Shown here: positions 32,724 to 41,235 of the stretch, piece after piece
Numbering within the stretch: the stretch's first letter is position 1
Layout of the letters: the number at the start of each line of letters is the position of its first letter
Assembly: GCF_000766795.1 (NCBI RefSeq)
Contig: NZ_JPDS01000001.1
Span: 1,431,001-1,495,000, forward strand
Source of the DNA: Polaribacter sp. Hel1_85
GTDB taxonomy: Bacteria > Bacteroidota > Bacteroidia > Flavobacteriales > Flavobacteriaceae
Direction: 5' to 3'
DNA: 64,000 bases
The notes under the pieces: generated by a model
Databases searched by the model: none
The model's input: the letters and a program-made list of their open reading frames with translations, nothing else
What the model was told of the DNA's origin: nothing
Made by a program: the position numbers and the translations under genes

Positions 32724-34158
32724 ATTGAATACAAATATTTTTGGGTTCTGTAAAAAAACGCAGCGCTTCAAAACCACCTTCTCTTCCTATTCCACTTGCT
32801 TTTTGTCCGCCAAAAGGCGTTCTTAAATCGCGTAACATCCATGTATTTACCCAAACAATTCCTGTATGTAATTGTTTAGAAAATTGCATAGTTCTGTTTA
32901 AATTATTTGTCCATAATGTTGATGACAATCCGTATTTTGTATCGTTTGCCAATTGCAAAGCTTCTTTGTCAGTTTTAAACGGCATAATAGTTACAATTGG
33001 TCCAAAAACTTCTTCTTGATTTATCCTACAAGAATTATCTGTTACTTCAATTATTGTTGGCTGAAAATAATATCCGTTTTCATAACCAGGAATTGTAACT
33101 TCTAAACCTCCACATAAAATTCTTCCTCCTTCATTTTCTGCTATTTCAACATAAGCTTCTATTTTTTCTAAATGTTCTTTTGATACTAATGCTCCAATAT
33201 CTGTATTGGGTTTTGATGGATGACCAACTTTTAATTGCTTTACTTTTTTTATAAAATCTTTTTTGAATTTATCATAGATTTTTTCTTCTACAAAAATTCT
33301 ACTTCCGCATAAACAGATCTGACCTTGATTTGCAAACGAAGAACGCACTGTAGTTTCTAACATTTTTTCATAATCACAATCTGCAAAAATGATGTTTGGG
33401 TTCTTCCCTCCTAATTCTAATGAGAGTTTCTTAAACATTGGCGCAGCAACTCGTGCAATATGAGCTCCTGTTTTTGTTCCTCCGGTAAAAGAGATCGCTT
33501 TAATATTTGGATGCTCAACAATTGCTTGCCCAGTTGTAGTTCCTAAACCATGAACAATATTTAAAACACCTTTAGGCAAACCTGCTTCTGTGCAAATTTC
33601 TCCTAATAAGAAAGCTGTCATTGGTGTTATTTCACTAGGTTTTGCAACAACACAATTACCTGCAGCAATTGCTGGTGCAATTTTCCATGAGAATAAATAC
33701 AATGGTAAATTCCAAGGAGAAATACAACCGACAACTCCTATGGGTTGACGCAAGGTAAAATTCATAGCATTCAACCCAATACTTTCATGTGCTTCTGATG
33801 AAAATTGTGTTATTGCATTTGCATAAAACTGAAAGTTAGCTGCTGCTCTTGGAATATCTATTGCTTTTGCTAAACTAATTGGTTTTCCATTGTCTTTAGA
33901 TTCTGCTTCTGCTAAAAAGTGTAATTTTCCTTTTATCAATTCTGCTATTTTAAACAAGATTTTACTTCTTGCTACTAATGCTGTATTAGACCAACTTGGA
34001 AATGCTTTTTCTGCAGCTTCATAAGCTTTTTCTACATCTTCTTTGGTAGAGTTAGGAATCTGACTATATACTTCTCCATTTGATGGATTGTAATTATCGA
34101 TATAATTTCCTTCAGTTGGATTTATAAATATTCCGTTTATGTAGTTTTTTATGTTCAT
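32716..34158 (-). CDS. nbaE: 2-aminomuconate 6-semialdehyde dehydrogenase (ALDH superfamily)
   Basis: A 480-residue NAD-dependent aldehyde dehydrogenase. It has the cofactor motif AISFTGGTKTGAHIA (about 225), general base Glu in KLSLELGGKNPNI (about 250) and catalytic Cys in FANQGQICLCGSRIFV (about 285). The ending WVNTWMLRDLRTPFGGQKASG matches AMSDH/HMSDH. Position among ACMSD, 3-HAO and RidA genes makes the aminomuconate semialdehyde step the best assignment; hydroxymuconate semialdehyde would be the alternative. Confidence 0.9.
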   Translation of the reverse strand: MNIKNYINGIFINPTEGNYIDNYNPSNGEVYSQIPNSTKEDVEKAYEAAEKAFPSWSNTALVARSKILFKIAELIKGKLHFLAEAESKDNGKPISLAKAIDIPRAAANFQFYANAITQFSSEAHESIGLNAMNFTLRQPIGVVGCISPWNLPLYLFSWKIAPAIAAGNCVVAKPSEITPMTAFLLGEICTEAGLPKGVLNIVHGLGTTTGQAIVEHPNIKAISFTGGTKTGAHIARVAAPMFKKLSLELGGKNPNIIFADCDYEKMLETTVRSSFANQGQICLCGSRIFVEEKIYDKFKKDFIKKVKQLKVGHPSKPNTDIGALVSKEHLEKIEAYVEIAENEGGRILCGGLEVTIPGYENGYYFQPTIIEVTDNSCRINQEEVFGPIVTIMPFKTDKEALQLANDTKYGLSSTLWTNNLNRTMQFSKQLHTGIVWVNTWMLRDLRTPFGGQKASGIGREGGFEALRFFTEPKNICIQYE

Positions 34159-34176
34159 ACTATTTTATTAAAACTA

Positions 34177-34561
34177 AATGTCTGTTCGAGCGCAGTCGAG
34201 AACTCTTCAATTATCAGAATTATATTTATGATGTGTAGCATTTCTACATTCTGACAAAATTTCTAACATATCAAAATCATCGTTTACTAAAGATAACTTT
34301 TTCTTTGAACTCCATTTTTTTATTTTCTTTTCAAAATAAATTACTTGCTCAACATCATTAAAAACTTGGTTAAAGATTAATTCTAAAGGTCTTCGCTTAA
34401 AAGTAAAACAACTCTTATTTAATCCTTTTTGATGTTCTTCAAATCTTCTTCTTTCTATATTATTTGTGATTCCTGTATATAATAAATCATCTGAGCATTT
34501 TAAAATATAAACAAAATACGTTTTCATAAATAAACCTCTCGACTGCGCTCGAGGAGACATT
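34177..34561 (-). mobile_element. GIY-YIG palindrome element 2 (intact)
   Basis: A 385-bp unit with terminal inverted repeats. The left end begins AATGTCTGTTCGAGCGCAGT and the right end, read inward on the other strand, begins AATGTCTCCTCGAGCGCAGT. It encloses one intact GIY-YIG gene. No target duplication is visible. It sits 18 bp from the aldehyde dehydrogenase start and 13 bp from the RidA gene stop, splitting an operon without breaking a gene. Confidence 0.8.
34207..34527 (-). CDS. GIY-YIG nuclease family protein
   Basis: A 106-residue single-domain nuclease of the YhbQ/UPF0213-like branch. The motif is YFVYILKCSDDLLYTGITNN (residues 4-23), followed by catalytic Arg and His in IERRRFEEHQKG and the metal-binding Glu in VIYFEKKIKKWSSKKK (about 73). 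The ATG at 34525-34527 is chosen. The longer frame would begin MSPRAQSRGLF, which is only the translated palindrome. The gene fills a unit with inverted palindromic ends (34177-34561), suggesting it acts on those sequences; this is inference. Confidence 0.92.
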   Translation of the reverse strand: MKTYFVYILKCSDDLLYTGITNNIERRRFEEHQKGLNKSCFTFKRRPLELIFNQVFNDVEQVIYFEKKIKKWSSKKKLSLVNDDFDMLEILSECRNATHHKYNSDN

Positions 34562-34574
34562 CGTTCGTTAATGA

Positions 34575-34976
34575 TTATTTCTTTTTATAAGCAGTAACCT
34601 TAATCTCTACAACCAAATCTGGATGTGGTAATTGATGCACTGCAACTGTTGTTCTTGTTGGTCCTGTTTCTTTGTCAAAAAACGCTGCATAAGCTTTATT
34701 ATAACCTGCAAAATCATTCATATTTACTAAAAACGTAGAAACATCAACCACATCTTTTATAGTTGCACCAACTGTTTGTAAATTTTTATCAATATTCTGT
34801 AAAACTTCTCTAGTTTGCGTTTCTATATTTAGAAATTTTGTTCCCATTTCATCAACAATATCAACTCCTGCAATGGTATTATCTGCTCTTCTAGAACTTG
34901 TTCCTGAAACAAAAATAAAATCTCCTACAACTTTTACGTGTGGATAAGCGCCTCTTGGTGTTACTTTTTTTTCCAT
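34575..34976 (-). CDS. RidA-family 2-aminomuconate deaminase
   Basis: A 133-residue RidA/YjgF fold protein. Signature segments are [37 protein letters not shown] and the C-terminal [20 protein letters not shown], with the conserved Arg for substrate carboxylate. General RidA proteins hydrolyse 2-aminoacrylate; in this operon the AmnD/NbaF role (2-aminomuconate to 4-oxalocrotonate) is the better call. It is bounded on both sides by palindrome elements. Confidence 0.88.
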   Translation of the reverse strand: MEKKVTPRGAYPHVKVVGDFIFVSGTSSRRADNTIAGVDIVDEMGTKFLNIETQTREVLQNIDKNLQTVGATIKDVVDVSTFLVNMNDFAGYNKAYAAFFDKETGPTRTTVAVHQLPHPDLVVEIKVTAYKKK

Positions 34977-34988
34977 GCTGTTTTTTTT

Positions 34989-35061
34989 GGTCGAGCTCAG
35001 TCGAAACCTATTTAATATTAATACTTTTTAAAAACCTCTCGACTGCGCTCGAGGAGACATT
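34989..35061 (-). mobile_element. Gene-less palindrome element 3 (MITE-like)
   Basis: Two facing palindromes, GGTCGAGCTCAGTCGAAACC (34989-35008) and CCTCTCGACTGCGCTCGAGG (35035-35054, extended to AGACATT at 35061), are separated by 26 bp of AT-rich DNA. The right end is identical to that of element 2. It looks like elements 1 and 2 with the nuclease gene deleted. It lies 12 bp upstream of the RidA start and 3 bp beyond the DUF1697 stop. Confidence 0.75.
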
Positions 35062-35064
35062 TAG

Positions 35065-35586
35065 TTACTTTATAGCCAACTCTAATAACTTTAAAGTTGT
35101 ATTGTAATTTCTAGTTGTTGCTGTCACATTCAATTTTCTTTCAAACAAATTATTAGAAAGTTTTGTTTTAGCAAAACCTGTTGGACAATAAATATAAACC
35201 ATATCATTATCGATTAAATATTCATCGTTATGAATCCCTTTTACGTTTATTTTTGTTTCATATATTTTTCTGTTTAAAAAAACAAACGCCACTATTTTTG
35301 TATTATCTATTGGAAAAGGATAATTAGCAATTGCTTTTTTCCATTCAGGAATTGTTCTTGCCAATACAGGAACTTCGAAACCAAATTTACCTTTTATAGC
35401 TTCTTTTATTTCTTGACAAATTACTGATTTTGATTTTTCAGATTCTAAAATAATATTTCCACTTTGGATATAAGTTTGTACATTTTGAAAACCTAAATCG
35501 TTTAATAAATTACGTAGTTCTGCCATTGGAATTTTATTTTTTCCAGAGACATTAATTCCGCGTAATAAAATGATGTATGTTTTCAT
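35065..35586 (-). CDS. DUF1697 family protein
   Basis: A 173-residue protein starting MKTYIILLRGINVSGKNKIP and continuing MAELRNLLNDLGFQNVQTYI QSGN, the standard DUF1697 N-terminus. The C-terminus has VYIYCPTGFAKTKLSNNLFE and TRNYNTTLKLLELA. The family is widespread, cytoplasmic and uncharacterised. It appears to be an unrelated passenger in the kynurenine cluster. Confidence 0.93.
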   Translation of the reverse strand: MKTYIILLRGINVSGKNKIPMAELRNLLNDLGFQNVQTYIQSGNIILESEKSKSVICQEIKEAIKGKFGFEVPVLARTIPEWKKAIANYPFPIDNTKIVAFVFLNRKIYETKINVKGIHNDEYLIDNDMVYIYCPTGFAKTKLSNNLFERKLNVTATTRNYNTTLKLLELAIK

Positions 35587-35639
35587 TTACTTTATAAACG
35601 TTCTATTTATTTCTTCTAATTAATAGTTTTTATTAATTG

Positions 35640-35765
35640 GTTTAGCCCTGATTAACTCCGCTTTTCTATTTTATTGAGTCGTTGAATGCTATGCATTTGA
35701 AGCATTTGTTTGAGCTCTTTTTATTTTTCACAAAAAAGCGAGTGCGTAAAGCAGGAAATAGTTTC
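35640..35765 (+). repeat. Dispersed intergenic repeat, copy C
   Basis: Begins GTTTAGCCCTGATTAACTCC, contains TTTGAGCTCTTTTTATTTTTC opposed by ACAAAAAAGCGAGTGCG (an imperfect hairpin), and ends TAAAGCAGGAAATAGTTTC. Its ends match copies A and D. It lies between kmo and the DUF1697 gene, in the orientation opposite to both. Confidence 0.85.
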
Positions 35766-35806
35766 AAATAATATGATTCTTAAATTAATTCAGAATTTCG
35801 CTTTGC

Positions 35807-37231
35807 TTACAATCCTGCAATTTCATCTTCTCTTAAAATCTCTTCTGTTTCTATTTTCACTTTATCTAAAATGATTTTCAATTCCTCTTTTGCCATATTT
35901 AAATCTGTGTGTACTTTATCATCTGCAATTAAATTTAACAATGCTTTGTCTTGTGCTCTTCCTTTTTTGAGCGCTTCATGATAACCAATTGTTGAATTGA
36001 AAGTTACCATAGAATATTTAGAAAAATACTCAGTTGGAAACGTTTTTTCTAAACTCATTTCTAACTTTCTTTTTTCTTTAAAAATAGGATTTGCAACATG
36101 ATCTCTCATTTCATGAAAGTTATCAATCGCTAAATCTGCAATAGCATCCGTGTCTTGTTTTCTTGCTTTTTGATACGCTTTAAAAACGGTTTGCCAATCA
36201 AAGATTTCTCGACTGCCCTCGAAATGACAGAGAATTTCATCAAAAACAGTAACATCTTCAAAAGAAGCATTCATTCCTTGTCCGTAAAAAGGCACAATTG
36301 CATGTGCAGAATCTCCCATTAATAAGGTGTTATTCTGATAAAACCAAGGCGAACATTTTACGGTTCCTAAAGCGCCAGTTGGGTTGTTTATAAATTCTTC
36401 TTTTATATTAGGAATCAATGCTAAAGCATCTGGAAACTCTTGCTCAAAAAACTGTGTTATTTTTTCTTCGGAAGTTAAATTTTCGAAATTAAATTCACCT
36501 TCATTATAACTTAAAAACAGTGTTACAGTAAAACTACCATCTAAATTTGGTAAGGCGATCAACATAAAATCTCCACGAGGCCAAATGTGTAAATGTTGGT
36601 TACTTATTTTATGTTTCCCTTCCTTGTTTGCTGGGATTTCTAACTCTTTATAACCGTGATTTAAATAATTTTGAGAATAACTAAACAAGAACTTTTTTTC
36701 TAAATAATAGCTTTTTCTTAAAGAAGAACCTGCGCCATCAGTTCCAAAAACAACAGCTGATTTTATAGAAAATTCTTCTTTGGTTTTGTAATCTTTAAAG
36801 TGTACAATTGAATTTTCGATATCAACTTTTTTACACTTTTTATTAAAATGAATGTTTACATTTTTGTGCTTTTCTGCTTCCGTTAATAAAAGTGCGTTTA
36901 AATCTCCTCTTGAAATTGAGTTGATGTATTCATTTTCTCTCCCAGAATAATTTGATGAAAACTCATTTCCTTTTCTATCATGAATTAATCTACCAAACAT
37001 TGGAATACAGATTTCTTTGGCTTGTTCTTCTACTCCACACAAACGTAATGCTTTAAAACCTCTATCTGATAATGCTAAATTTATACTTCTTCCTGCAGAA
37101 ATATCTACTTTTCTAAGATCTGGTCTACTTTCATACATTTCTACCTTAAAACCTCTTTGAGCAAGTCTTAAAGCGAGTAAAGAACCACATAAACCTGCTC
37201 CTATAATTACTATTTTATCATTTTTGTTCAT
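35807..37231 (-). CDS. kmo: Kynurenine 3-monooxygenase
   Basis: A 474-residue flavin hydroxylase converting kynurenine to 3-hydroxykynurenine with NADPH and oxygen. FAD motif VIIGAGLCGSLLALRLAQRG (about 9-28), then VDISAGRSINLALSDRGFKA, and second FAD motif LLMGDSAHAIVPFYGQGMNA (about 310-329). The C-terminal helix of mammalian KMO is absent. At about residues 334-345 the sequence HFEGSREIF is encoded by a palindromic repeat (36205-36232), making the protein slightly longer than relatives. It starts the catabolic gene series on the minus strand. Confidence 0.95.
   Translation of the reverse strand: MNKNDKIVIIGAGLCGSLLALRLAQRGFKVEMYESRPDLRKVDISAGRSINLALSDRGFKALRLCGVEEQAKEICIPMFGRLIHDRKGNEFSSNYSGRENEYINSISRGDLNALLLTEAEKHKNVNIHFNKKCKKVDIENSIVHFKDYKTKEEFSIKSAVVFGTDGAGSSLRKSYYLEKKFLFSYSQNYLNHGYKELEIPANKEGKHKISNQHLHIWPRGDFMLIALPNLDGSFTVTLFLSYNEGEFNFENLTSEEKITQFFEQEFPDALALIPNIKEEFINNPTGALGTVKCSPWFYQNNTLLMGDSAHAIVPFYGQGMNASFEDVTVFDEILCHFEGSREIFDWQTVFKAYQKARKQDTDAIADLAIDNFHEMRDHVANPIFKEKRKLEMSLEKTFPTEYFSKYSMVTFNSTIGYHEALKKGRAQDKALLNLIADDKVHTDLNMAKEELKIILDKVKIETEEILREDEIAGL
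36205..36232 (-). repeat. Solo palindromic repeat inside kmo
   Basis: TTTCTCGACTGCCCTCGAAA with following TGACAGAG is a member of the CTCGACTGCGCTCGAG family (one core mismatch, G to C). It lies in frame in kmo and encodes about ten residues (CHFEGSREIF) in a surface-like segment before the DWQTVFKAYQ helix. Confidence 0.8.
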
Positions 37232-37391
37232 TTTTCTTTTTCAATTTATTTCTACGACAAGGCAAAATTTAATTTCTCCATCAACTTATCATTTTTTGTA
37301 AGTAGAATTCGATAGAACTAATTTAGTAAAAGAAAACGAACCTAAAGAAAATCTTGTAGATTTTCTAAATACATACAGAATTAATCATTAA

Positions 37392-37946
37392 TTACTTTCT
37401 AGCTTTTTCTAGTGTTTTTTCTGCTTGTTTTATATGTCTTTCATTATGATATATTAGGACTCTAAATGTATCTCCTAATCTTAATTTAATCAATTTTGAG
37501 ATTGAAATAGCTGTTTTAGTTTTGTCTAAATTAACATTTTTAGACTTATCTAAAAGTTCTATTATTTGATATTGTTGGTTTATAAATTTTTCGAGAGTTT
37601 TAAAATCTAATTCTGAATTTAAAGGATTCATAGATTTAAACGTTTTCATTTTGTTTAAATCTTCATTATATGAAACTGATTTGCTAAAATAATTACCTAA
37701 CCAATTACTTTTAAAAGTTTTAGAACTCTTATATTTAGATGTTTTTATTTTGTTTGTTATTTCTGGAATATAAAAATCACCATATCTATTTAAATGCTCT
37801 ATGCATTCTAATATACTCCAACTTTCCGAATTATGTTTCCAATTAAGAAAATCTATAGATTGCATTTTTAATTGTTCTACACTATTTAAATTCTTACGGG
37901 TAATTTCTAATAAATTTTGAATTAATTTTTCAGTTGCTACAGCCAT
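37392..37946 (-). CDS. DinB-like superfamily protein
   Basis: A 184-residue four-helix-bundle protein of the DinB_2 type. The conserved first metal His region is WSILECIEHLNRYGDFYIPE (about residues 43-62), and the C-terminal pair is FRVLIYHNERHIKQAEKTLE (about 161-180). These three His residues usually bind zinc, nickel or iron. The family includes thiol transferases, but this member is uncharacterised. It lies alone between kmo and a Crp-type regulator. Confidence 0.88.
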   Translation of the reverse strand: MAVATEKLIQNLLEITRKNLNSVEQLKMQSIDFLNWKHNSESWSILECIEHLNRYGDFYIPEITNKIKTSKYKSSKTFKSNWLGNYFSKSVSYNEDLNKMKTFKSMNPLNSELDFKTLEKFINQQYQIIELLDKSKNVNLDKTKTAISISKLIKLRLGDTFRVLIYHNERHIKQAEKTLEKARK

Positions 37947-38002
37947 TGTATTTGTTTTATTGCAAAACTCTGCAGATAAACTTTTAAAAACATTGATTGA
38001 AA

Positions 38003-38539
38003 TTAAGATTTTTTTATTCTAGAAAGTGTCTCAGGTGTCATTCTTAAATACGAAGCAATATATTTATTTGGTATTTCTTGAAATAATTGTGGACTTCTCT
38101 TTAAAACTCTATGATACCTTTCTATAGGAGAAGATGTTAAAATATCTCTTTCTCTTTCCATTTGCTGCAAAACAAAGTTTTCTAAAATAGCTAACCATAT
38201 TTTTTTATTTTCTAAGGATGATTCAATAAAAGAAATAAACTTTTTCTTAGAAATCGATTTTACTTTTGTTTTTTTTAGTGCTTGAATATAAAAATCTGAA
38301 GGCTGCTCATTTAAAAATGAATCTAATGAAGCAATTAAATTATTTTGATAACCAAACCTAATTGTATGTTCTTCGTACTCATCAATTACAAATATTCTTA
38401 AACTTCCGTTTACAACTAAATATAGGTTAGTATCAATACTACCTTTTATTTTTAAATACTCATTACGCTCTAATTGTATCTCTTTTTCCCAAAGATTCTC
38501 ATTATTTATTTGATCAATTAAATTTGCAATCATATTCAT
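38003..38539 (-). CDS. Crp/Fnr-family transcriptional regulator
   Basis: A 178-residue protein with an N-terminal cyclic-nucleotide-binding-like beta roll (about 20-115, with LKIKGSIDTNLYLVVNGSLR) and a short C-terminal HTH (about 138-178: IERYHRVLKRSPQLFQEIPN, YIASYLRMTPETLSRIKKS). The cAMP phosphate-binding motif is not conserved, as in most Bacteroidetes Crp-like proteins. It is encoded 16 bp after kynureninase, so it could control the pathway; this is inference. Confidence 0.9.
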   Translation of the reverse strand: MNMIANLIDQINNENLWEKEIQLERNEYLKIKGSIDTNLYLVVNGSLRIFVIDEYEEHTIRFGYQNNLIASLDSFLNEQPSDFYIQALKKTKVKSISKKKFISFIESSLENKKIWLAILENFVLQQMERERDILTSSPIERYHRVLKRSPQLFQEIPNKYIASYLRMTPETLSRIKKS

Positions 38540-38555
38540 TTTATTAGTAAATAAT

Positions 38556-39815
38556 CTACAACATTTTTTTCAAAATTGAAACCATTCTGTAAACATCTTC
38601 AAAAGTATTATACATTGGTGTTGGCGCACAACGTATAACATCTGGCTCTCTCCAATCTGTAATAATATTGTTTTCAGTTAATTTTTTATGCAAACTTTTA
38701 TCTGCATTTTTTACTTGAATAGATAATTGACAACCTCTTTCTTTTGGGTTTTTTGGTGTGATAATTTTAATATCACTTGAACCAATTTCATTGATTAAAA
38801 ACTCGAAATAACTTGTTAATTTTTCAGATTTCTCTCTTAATGCATCCATACCAACTTCATCAAACATTTCTAATGACGCTTTTATGGCTGCCATAGATAA
38901 TATTGGCGGATTTGATAATTGCCAACCTTCTGCTCCTTCCATTACATCAAAAGGCATTCGCATATTAAAACGTGTTTCTTTATTATGATTCCACCAACCT
39001 GAAAAACGTGGTAAGTCTTTATTTTTTGAATGTTTTTCATGGACAAATAATCCTGCTAAACTTCCTGGACCTGAATTTAAATATTTGTAGGTACACCAAG
39101 CTGCAAAATCTACATTTGAATCGTGTAAATTCGGCTGAATATTTCCTGCTCCATGAGCTAAATCAATACCAACAACACAATCTTTTGAATGTCCAATTTC
39201 TGCAATTCTTTTTAAATCTAAAAACTGACCTGTGTAATAATTTACGCCACCAATTAATAATAATGCAATTTCATCTCCTTGGTCAGCAATGATTTTTTCT
39301 AAATCTTCAATATTTAATAATTCCTCTCCTTTTCTTGGTTTCCATTCGATCAATCCTTTGTCATCAAAACCATGAAACTTCAATTGCGATTGTACTGCAT
39401 ATCTATCTGAAGGAAAAGCATCACTTTCTATTACAATTTTATATTTTGTTTTTGTGGGTCTGTAAAAAGACACCATTAATAAATGTAAGTTAGTGGTAAG
39501 TGTATTCATCACCACAACTTCAATTGGTTTTGCACCAACTACTTTTGCCATTTTATCTGTTAATATTTCATGGTAATTTAACCACGGATTTTTAGCTTCA
39601 AAATGACCTTCTACACCTAAATTTGCCCAATCTTCTAATTCTTGATTGATATATTCTTTGGTAGATTTTGGTTGTAATCCCAAAGAGTTTCCTGTAAAAT
39701 ACAACCAATCCTTTCCATTTTTATCTTTTGGAATATGAAATCGATTTCGTAAATGAGAAAATTTATCCTCTTTATCTTGCTGTTTAGCAAATGCTAACGA
39801 ATTTTGATAATGCAT
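38556..39815 (-). CDS. kynU: Kynureninase
   Basis: A 419-residue PLP enzyme hydrolysing kynurenine or 3-hydroxykynurenine to anthranilate or 3-hydroxyanthranilate plus alanine. Starts with the conserved LYFTGNSLGLQPKSTKEYIN (about 39-58), then GVEGHFEAKNPWLNYHE. The Schiff-base Lys is in AAWCTYKYLNSGPGSLAG (about 240-257), with substrate-binding residues in FSGWWNHNK and EGAEGWQLSNPPILSM. With kmo, 3-HAO, ACMSD, AMSDH and RidA it forms an almost complete kynurenine route. Confidence 0.96.
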   Translation of the reverse strand: MHYQNSLAFAKQQDKEDKFSHLRNRFHIPKDKNGKDWLYFTGNSLGLQPKSTKEYINQELEDWANLGVEGHFEAKNPWLNYHEILTDKMAKVVGAKPIEVVVMNTLTTNLHLLMVSFYRPTKTKYKIVIESDAFPSDRYAVQSQLKFHGFDDKGLIEWKPRKGEELLNIEDLEKIIADQGDEIALLLIGGVNYYTGQFLDLKRIAEIGHSKDCVVGIDLAHGAGNIQPNLHDSNVDFAAWCTYKYLNSGPGSLAGLFVHEKHSKNKDLPRFSGWWNHNKETRFNMRMPFDVMEGAEGWQLSNPPILSMAAIKASLEMFDEVGMDALREKSEKLTSYFEFLINEIGSSDIKIITPKNPKERGCQLSIQVKNADKSLHKKLTENNIITDWREPDVIRCAPTPMYNTFEDVYRMVSILKKML

Positions 39816-39914
39816 CTAGTAAAAAATGATTTACTTCAAATATAAAACAATCCTTTTGAGAATTCAATTTTTTGAGTTTTGATTTTTTGTACTTTAGCTG
39901 AAAATATTTTATTA

Positions 39915-41102
39915 ATGAAATTCTTAAAACTTTTTACACTGATATTTTTAATGTTTTTTATGTCTTGTAAAAACGACACAAAAATAATTCGTGAACTTCA
40001 AAATATTCATTCAGAAATTAAAGCTAAATATGCTCCTGACAAACGTGTAGAATTGTTTGATATTAATTTTGAATTAACTGACAATCAACTTATTTTAGAA
40101 GGAGAAATAACTAGTAAAAAAGCATTTTCTATACTTTTAGATAGTTTGAAAAATAGAAATTTAGAATTTAGTAATAATGTTCGTGTTTTGCCTGATGTTA
40201 AAGTTGGTGACTTAAAATATGCTGTTGCAAGAAATTCAGTAATCAACATTCGTTCTCAACCAAAACATTCGGCTGAATTAGGAACGCAAGGTTTGTTAGG
40301 AATGTCTTTAAAAGTGTTGGATAAAAAAGGTGATTTCTACAGAATTCAAACTCCTGATAATTATATTTCTTGGGTTGACAAAGGTGGAATTACAAGAATG
40401 AATGAAAACGAATTTGATGTTTGGAATCAATCAAGAAAAGTAATTTTTACTCAAAATTTCGGTTATGTTTATGTTGACAAAAGCGTGAATTCTAAAATTA
40501 TTTCTGATATTACGTTAGGTGGATTGTTGCATTATGTATCTGAAGACAATCAGTTCTATGAAGTAAAATACCCTGATAATAGAACTGGTTTTATTAAGAA
40601 AAGTGAAGGAGTTATTTACAGTTCTTGGATTAAAAATTTAACTATTTCTCAAGAAAACATTGAAACAGTTGCTAGAACCATGATTGGTTTTCCTTATTTA
40701 TGGGGAGGAACTTCTAGCAAAGGAATTGACTGCAGTGGTTTTACAAAAATGGTATATTTAATGAATGGTTTTGTAATTCCTAGAGATGCTTCTCAGCAAA
40801 TAAATGCTGGTGAAACAGTTGATACAAATTTAAATTTTGAAGGTTTAGAAAAAGGTGATTTACTATTTTTTGGAAGAAAAGCTACAAAAAAGAAAAGACA
40901 AAGAGTAACTCATGTTGGAATTTGGCTGGGAAATAACAAAATGGAATTTATTCATGCTTCTGGAAACGTTCATTTAAGCTCTATGGATTCAAGTCAACCA
41001 AACTATGATGAATTTAATAAAAACAGGTATTTGGGTAGCAAACGTTATTTGAACGTTGAAGACAAATTGATTATTGATTTGAAAGAGAAGATTAAACTTT
41101 AA
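39915..41102 (+). CDS. NlpC/P60 lipoprotein with SH3 domains
   Basis: A 395-residue cell-wall peptidase. A lipobox LMFFMSC-K (Cys about residue 18) is followed by two bacterial SH3 domains (about 95-165, 175-240; VINIRSQPKHSAELGTQGLL). The catalytic NlpC/P60 domain (about 255-380) shows Cys in GIDCSGFTKMVYL, His in RVTHVGIWLGNN, and a third polar residue in FIHASGNVHLSS. It probably cleaves peptide stems in peptidoglycan. The ATG at 39915 is chosen because it starts the lipoprotein signal; a TTG 36 bp upstream adds nothing. Confidence 0.93.
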   Translation: MKFLKLFTLIFLMFFMSCKNDTKIIRELQNIHSEIKAKYAPDKRVELFDINFELTDNQLILEGEITSKKAFSILLDSLKNRNLEFSNNVRVLPDVKVGDLKYAVARNSVINIRSQPKHSAELGTQGLLGMSLKVLDKKGDFYRIQTPDNYISWVDKGGITRMNENEFDVWNQSRKVIFTQNFGYVYVDKSVNSKIISDITLGGLLHYVSEDNQFYEVKYPDNRTGFIKKSEGVIYSSWIKNLTISQENIETVARTMIGFPYLWGGTSSKGIDCSGFTKMVYLMNGFVIPRDASQQINAGETVDTNLNFEGLEKGDLLFFGRKATKKKRQRVTHVGIWLGNNKMEFIHASGNVHLSSMDSSQPNYDEFNKNRYLGSKRYLNVEDKLIIDLKEKIKL

Positions 41103-41148
41103 TAAATTAATTACCTCGTTCCTCGAAATAACAAAATGTTAGTAAATA

Positions 41149-41228
41149 AGTTTAGCCCTGATTGAACGATTTGCTTGAGCTCTTTTGAGGTACGAAAAAA
41201 GCGAGTAGTGAAAGCAGGAAATAGCTTC
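41149..41228 (+). repeat. Dispersed intergenic repeat, copy D
   Basis: Begins AGTTTAGCCCTGATTGAACG, contains TTGAGCTCTTTTGAGG opposite GAAAAAAGCGAGTAGTG, and ends AAAGCAGGAAATAGCTTC. It follows the NlpC/P60 gene in the same direction and precedes a terminator. A decayed palindrome (cctcgttcctcgaaataaca, 41114-41133) lies just upstream. Confidence 0.85.
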
Positions 41229-41235
41229 AAAAAAA

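Noticed and set aside
34528..34560. N-terminal extension (MSPRAQSRGLF) of the GIY-YIG protein
   Set aside because: It is the translated palindrome; the internal ATG starts a complete GIY-YIG domain.
32123..35061. Classical insertion sequences
   Set aside because: No transposase gene and no target duplications; only the GIY-YIG gene is enclosed.
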